A stretch of 57,004 nt of DNA from Zarea fungicola (taxonomy: Eukaryota; Ascomycota; Sordariomycetes; Hypocreales; Cordycipitaceae), in contig FWCC01000454.1 of assembly GCA_900169235.1 (NCBI GenBank), forward strand, positions 1 to 57,004, written 5' to 3'. Numbering within the stretch: position 1 is the first letter of the stretch; each line of letters starts with the position of its first letter. Positions 54,575-57,004 of the stretch are shown one piece after another. The notes under the pieces were generated by a model. It worked only from the letters and a program-made list of their open reading frames with translations. It ran no database searches and had not been told where the DNA came from. Made by a program: the position numbers and the translations under genes.

Positions 54575-56283
54575 ATGTTTGGTCTCCCTCACTTTGAGGC
54601 TTGTTTTTCCGGCATGATAACAACCTTTCGTTCGGCATTCTCGAGTATCGGGGGCGCCGTCGATAGGCTCCGTAAGATGATCTATTGCACACAGAGATGT
54701 ACATTTGCTCATTTCTCTCAGTTCACCATCACTCTGCTGCTGTTGGCATACATGAAGATGACAATGGCGCGAAGCGCCTTAAACTCAGCATCCCAGCAGA
54801 TGGCGCCAAGACCGAGGGAAGTGAAAAAGATGTCGGACATTCTGATTTACCTGAAGGCGTTCCTGATTATGCGCTGAATCAATACCGACAGTCTCGCGCG
54901 ACCAGCCCACGCGGACAAGGTGGTAATTGGCTGCCCTCACCACCCCCTTCACCAAGACGTCGCGAAACCGTGCGCCAGCCAGCCAGCAAAACACGCAGAT
55001 TTCTCAACAAGTTTCTATTGAGCAAGGAAACTCTTGGATTTGAACCGGAAGACGTTTCCAGTACAAGCAGTGCAATACTTTCCACTAGAGCCGTATTGAA
55101 GGAGAGACGTCGGATTGCATCCCGCCAAACACCAAAGAGGCTCGGAAGGACAAAACTTCCTATGTCTGTCAGATTTACGGAGACAAGAGCGAGGCATGAA
55201 CGACCTAAGCCCGTTGAAATCGACCTGCCCGCGCTACAGAATCTCACTCTGCATGCGGAACCAATCGTTTCGACACTTGCCGAAAAGAGGTTTGCCGACC
55301 GACTTCTCTCTCCACCGCCGGAGGACTTTGACTATATTCCAACCCTGGAAAAGACCCGGCTAGATGCGTTAAACCCTGATGAATGTATTGATGCTATTTT
55401 GAACGAAAAGCAACCATGGGCACTGAAGATTAGCTCCTCCGCCGGCGAGACTATTGAAGCTCAGCTGAAGTCCCAAGTCAGCGATGAGGACATAACGCGG
55501 GAGCATATTACAAATATGCACCTGTACGATACCAGAGCACCCCTTCGACCCATCCTGATTACTCTATCCGACGAACTAAGGCAGCGGACTACCAACACAA
55601 TACACGCGAGCCCGACTGCGGTCCTAGGCAAGGCGGCGGATTCGACACCCCTGCACCGGCATGACTTTTGCAGGGTCATACCGCATCAAGAGTGGCTTAA
55701 TGATGAGATTGTTAATGGAGTATTGTCCTGGCTGGACCAGGCAGTTAATCACATCGGTGGTGTTGATGACTACAAGACCCAGACGAGAAAGTGCCTGGTC
55801 ATGACGTCGTTTTACTATACACAGATAAAGACGTCCTGCAAGAATACGCAGCGAACTCTAAAACGAAAAGGCATCACGAAGGAGAGCCTTCTCAAGGTCA
55901 ACACGATTCTACTGCCAATCTGCGAACACTCACATTGGACGCTGATGGTCATCAAACCGTCAAGGAGGAAGGTTGCACACCTCGATTCCTTGAATCCACG
56001 GGGAACGAAGACAGTTACCGATCTAGCGCTGCGGTGGATGCAGGATGCGTTGGGGGAGCTGTTTATTCCTACGGATTGGTCGACAGCAAAATACAGCCAC
56101 CCAGCACAGACGAATGGATATGATTGCGGTGTACATACGATATGCAACGCCATCAGCGTCGCAGTTGGAATCAATGCCTTGGAAGCCTACAAGGCAATCG
56201 AAATGCCCGAGCTGCGGGTGCACATGTCAGCTGTCTTGGTGAATGGTGGATTCAGTGGAGAGTTAGACCTACTCGGTCTCTGA
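54575..56283 (+). CDS. ULP1: Ulp1-type SUMO-specific cysteine protease (C48)
   Basis: Processes SUMO precursors and removes SUMO from targets; Ulp1 homologs sit at nuclear pores. Exons 54575-54671 and 54722-56283 join across a 50 bp intron (GTAAGA...CTCAG, phase 1) to 552 aa. The start is the first ATG in frame. The N-terminal ~250 residues are basic and Pro/Ser-rich (SPPPSPRRR), likely for localisation. The C48 catalytic core fills residues ~330-540: the QEWLNDEIVNGVLSWL motif, MTSFYYTQI, His437 in EHSHWTLMVI, Asp454 in HLDSL, Gln495 in AQTNGYDCGV and nucleophile Cys501. The H-D-Q-C order and spacing are those of active Ulp proteases. It ends 36 residues beyond the VAVGI helix, as usual for Ulp1 rather than Ulp2, which has a long tail. 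Ulp2 is the alternative, less likely. Confidence 0.88.
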
Positions 56284-57004
56284 TGTCAGCCTTGAACAGG
56301 AAGAAGGCGAAGCAACCTGTTTTGTATTATATTATTATCTTCAATTACGATATCCCTCTGTGTTCAGTCTTTGGCATATAACTTAGTCTATACATATACC
56401 CTTTGCCGTGGAACTCATTTTCCTAAAGAGATTGATTATGTCTTGGCTGCTATGACGTTCGATAGCCTGGCCGGAAAGAGGCGTCTGGAGTGTATGCACC
56501 GTGCAAGATTGCATTTAGTTTGTTCACCAGGCTTTCTCGTACTTGTGCAGTAGCGAATGTGTTCCTCTTCGTTAGAATAGACTCCTTCACTACCATAGTT
56601 CAGGTGCCCTCTCGCTGAAAATTTCAACGTACAAGATCTCAATGTCTCAAACCAATGACAGCTAAATGGCAATTAAACGGCAACTTAATAAAAATTAAAT
56701 AACACAAATTTCCGCGGGTGGCTGATTGGGGGGGGGGGGNNGGGGGGGGGGGGGGGGGGGTGCAACTTGTAGAGCCAAGCGTGCGAATACAAGCTGACTT
56801 GGTTGTTAACACACTACTCAAAAAGGGAAGAAATTGAGACACAATATCTAACCCTGTCACGGGCTTATTTCCCGCAAAAGGTGGCGTGCCAAGTACAAAG
56901 CCACGGCGCAGTTTATTTCTTCTCGGCCGGAATCGCTGAAGGATTTTTTTTCCTGATGGAGATGCTGCAAGCTAATATTGCGTCTGTGGATTGAGCGGAA
57001 GGGG
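56284..57004. other. Terminal intergenic region with poly-G gap
   Basis: AT-rich 3' flank of ULP1. It contains a 33-base G-run with two ambiguous bases. The frames here are short, and one crosses the ambiguous bases. No gene is called. Confidence 0.55.
56728..56760. repeat. Poly-G run with two undetermined bases (NN)
   Basis: Twelve G, two N (56740-56741), then nineteen G. The flanks carry no other homopolymer. This looks like a sequencing or assembly ambiguity at a homopolymer, so the true length is unknown. Confidence 0.85.

Overview
This window is nuclear DNA of a filamentous ascomycete (Pezizomycotina). A Sordariomycete, probably Hypocreales, fits best, but that is inference from overall gene style. 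The support is split genes with 47-110 bp introns (one of 310 bp), GTRNGT-type donors, CTRAY branch points, two Zn2Cys6 regulators, a Mus7/Mms22-type repair protein and CT-rich promoters. I reconstructed nineteen protein genes by joining exons so that the reading frame closes across every intron. I saw no tRNA, rRNA, CRISPR array, transposon or biosynthetic gene cluster.

Layout. 0.8-2.4 kb (+): Sly41-like transporter. 3.0-4.65 kb (-): origin recognition subunit Orc5. 4.9-11.5 kb (-): a 2178-aa Mms22/Mus7 replication-repair protein. 11.8-12.3 kb (+): a small three-exon membrane protein I do not recognise. 12.6-14.9 kb (-): Zn2Cys6 regulator. 16.9-17.8 kb (+): cytochrome c oxidase subunit Cox5. 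18.3-20.1 kb (-): mitochondrial ClpX (Mcx1). 21.5-23.9 kb (+): glycogen branching enzyme. 24.7-26.6 kb (+): F1-ATPase beta. 27.1-29.0 kb (-): a second Zn2Cys6 regulator with an internal repeat. 30.3-33.3 kb (+): a 1000-aa, probably mitochondrial AAA ATPase. 33.7-35.65 kb (-): TFIIH subunit Tfb1. 36.8-40.0 kb (+): 2-oxoglutarate dehydrogenase E1. 40.5-41.9 kb (-): Fe-S assembly WD40 protein Cia1. 42.5-44.1 kb (-): MFS transporter with a 15-nt exon. 46.0-46.8 kb (+): Arg/Ser-rich glycine-zipper protein. 47.1-48.9 kb (-): a two-part protein of unknown function. 51.7-53.7 kb (+): FAD aromatic monooxygenase. 54.6-56.3 kb (+): Ulp1-type SUMO protease.

Most of the window is core housekeeping DNA, mainly in alternating convergent and divergent pairs. 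Five clearly mitochondrial or bioenergetic products lie between 16.9 and 40 kb (Cox5, Mcx1, ATP2, a probable mitochondrial AAA protein and KGD1). The two respiratory-chain genes share a CACGTGAC E-box and CCAAT-box dyads. ORC5 and MMS22 form a tandem genome-replication pair. The monooxygenase, next to a 2.8 kb gene-poor stretch, is the most accessory-looking part.

I found no convincing undescribed multi-gene system. The best leads are single genes: the small spliced membrane protein, the uncharacterised N-terminal 700 residues of the AAA protein, the 564-aa unknown, a tandem repeat inside a Zn2Cys6 factor, and an upstream ORF on ORC5 whose stop overlaps the start codon.
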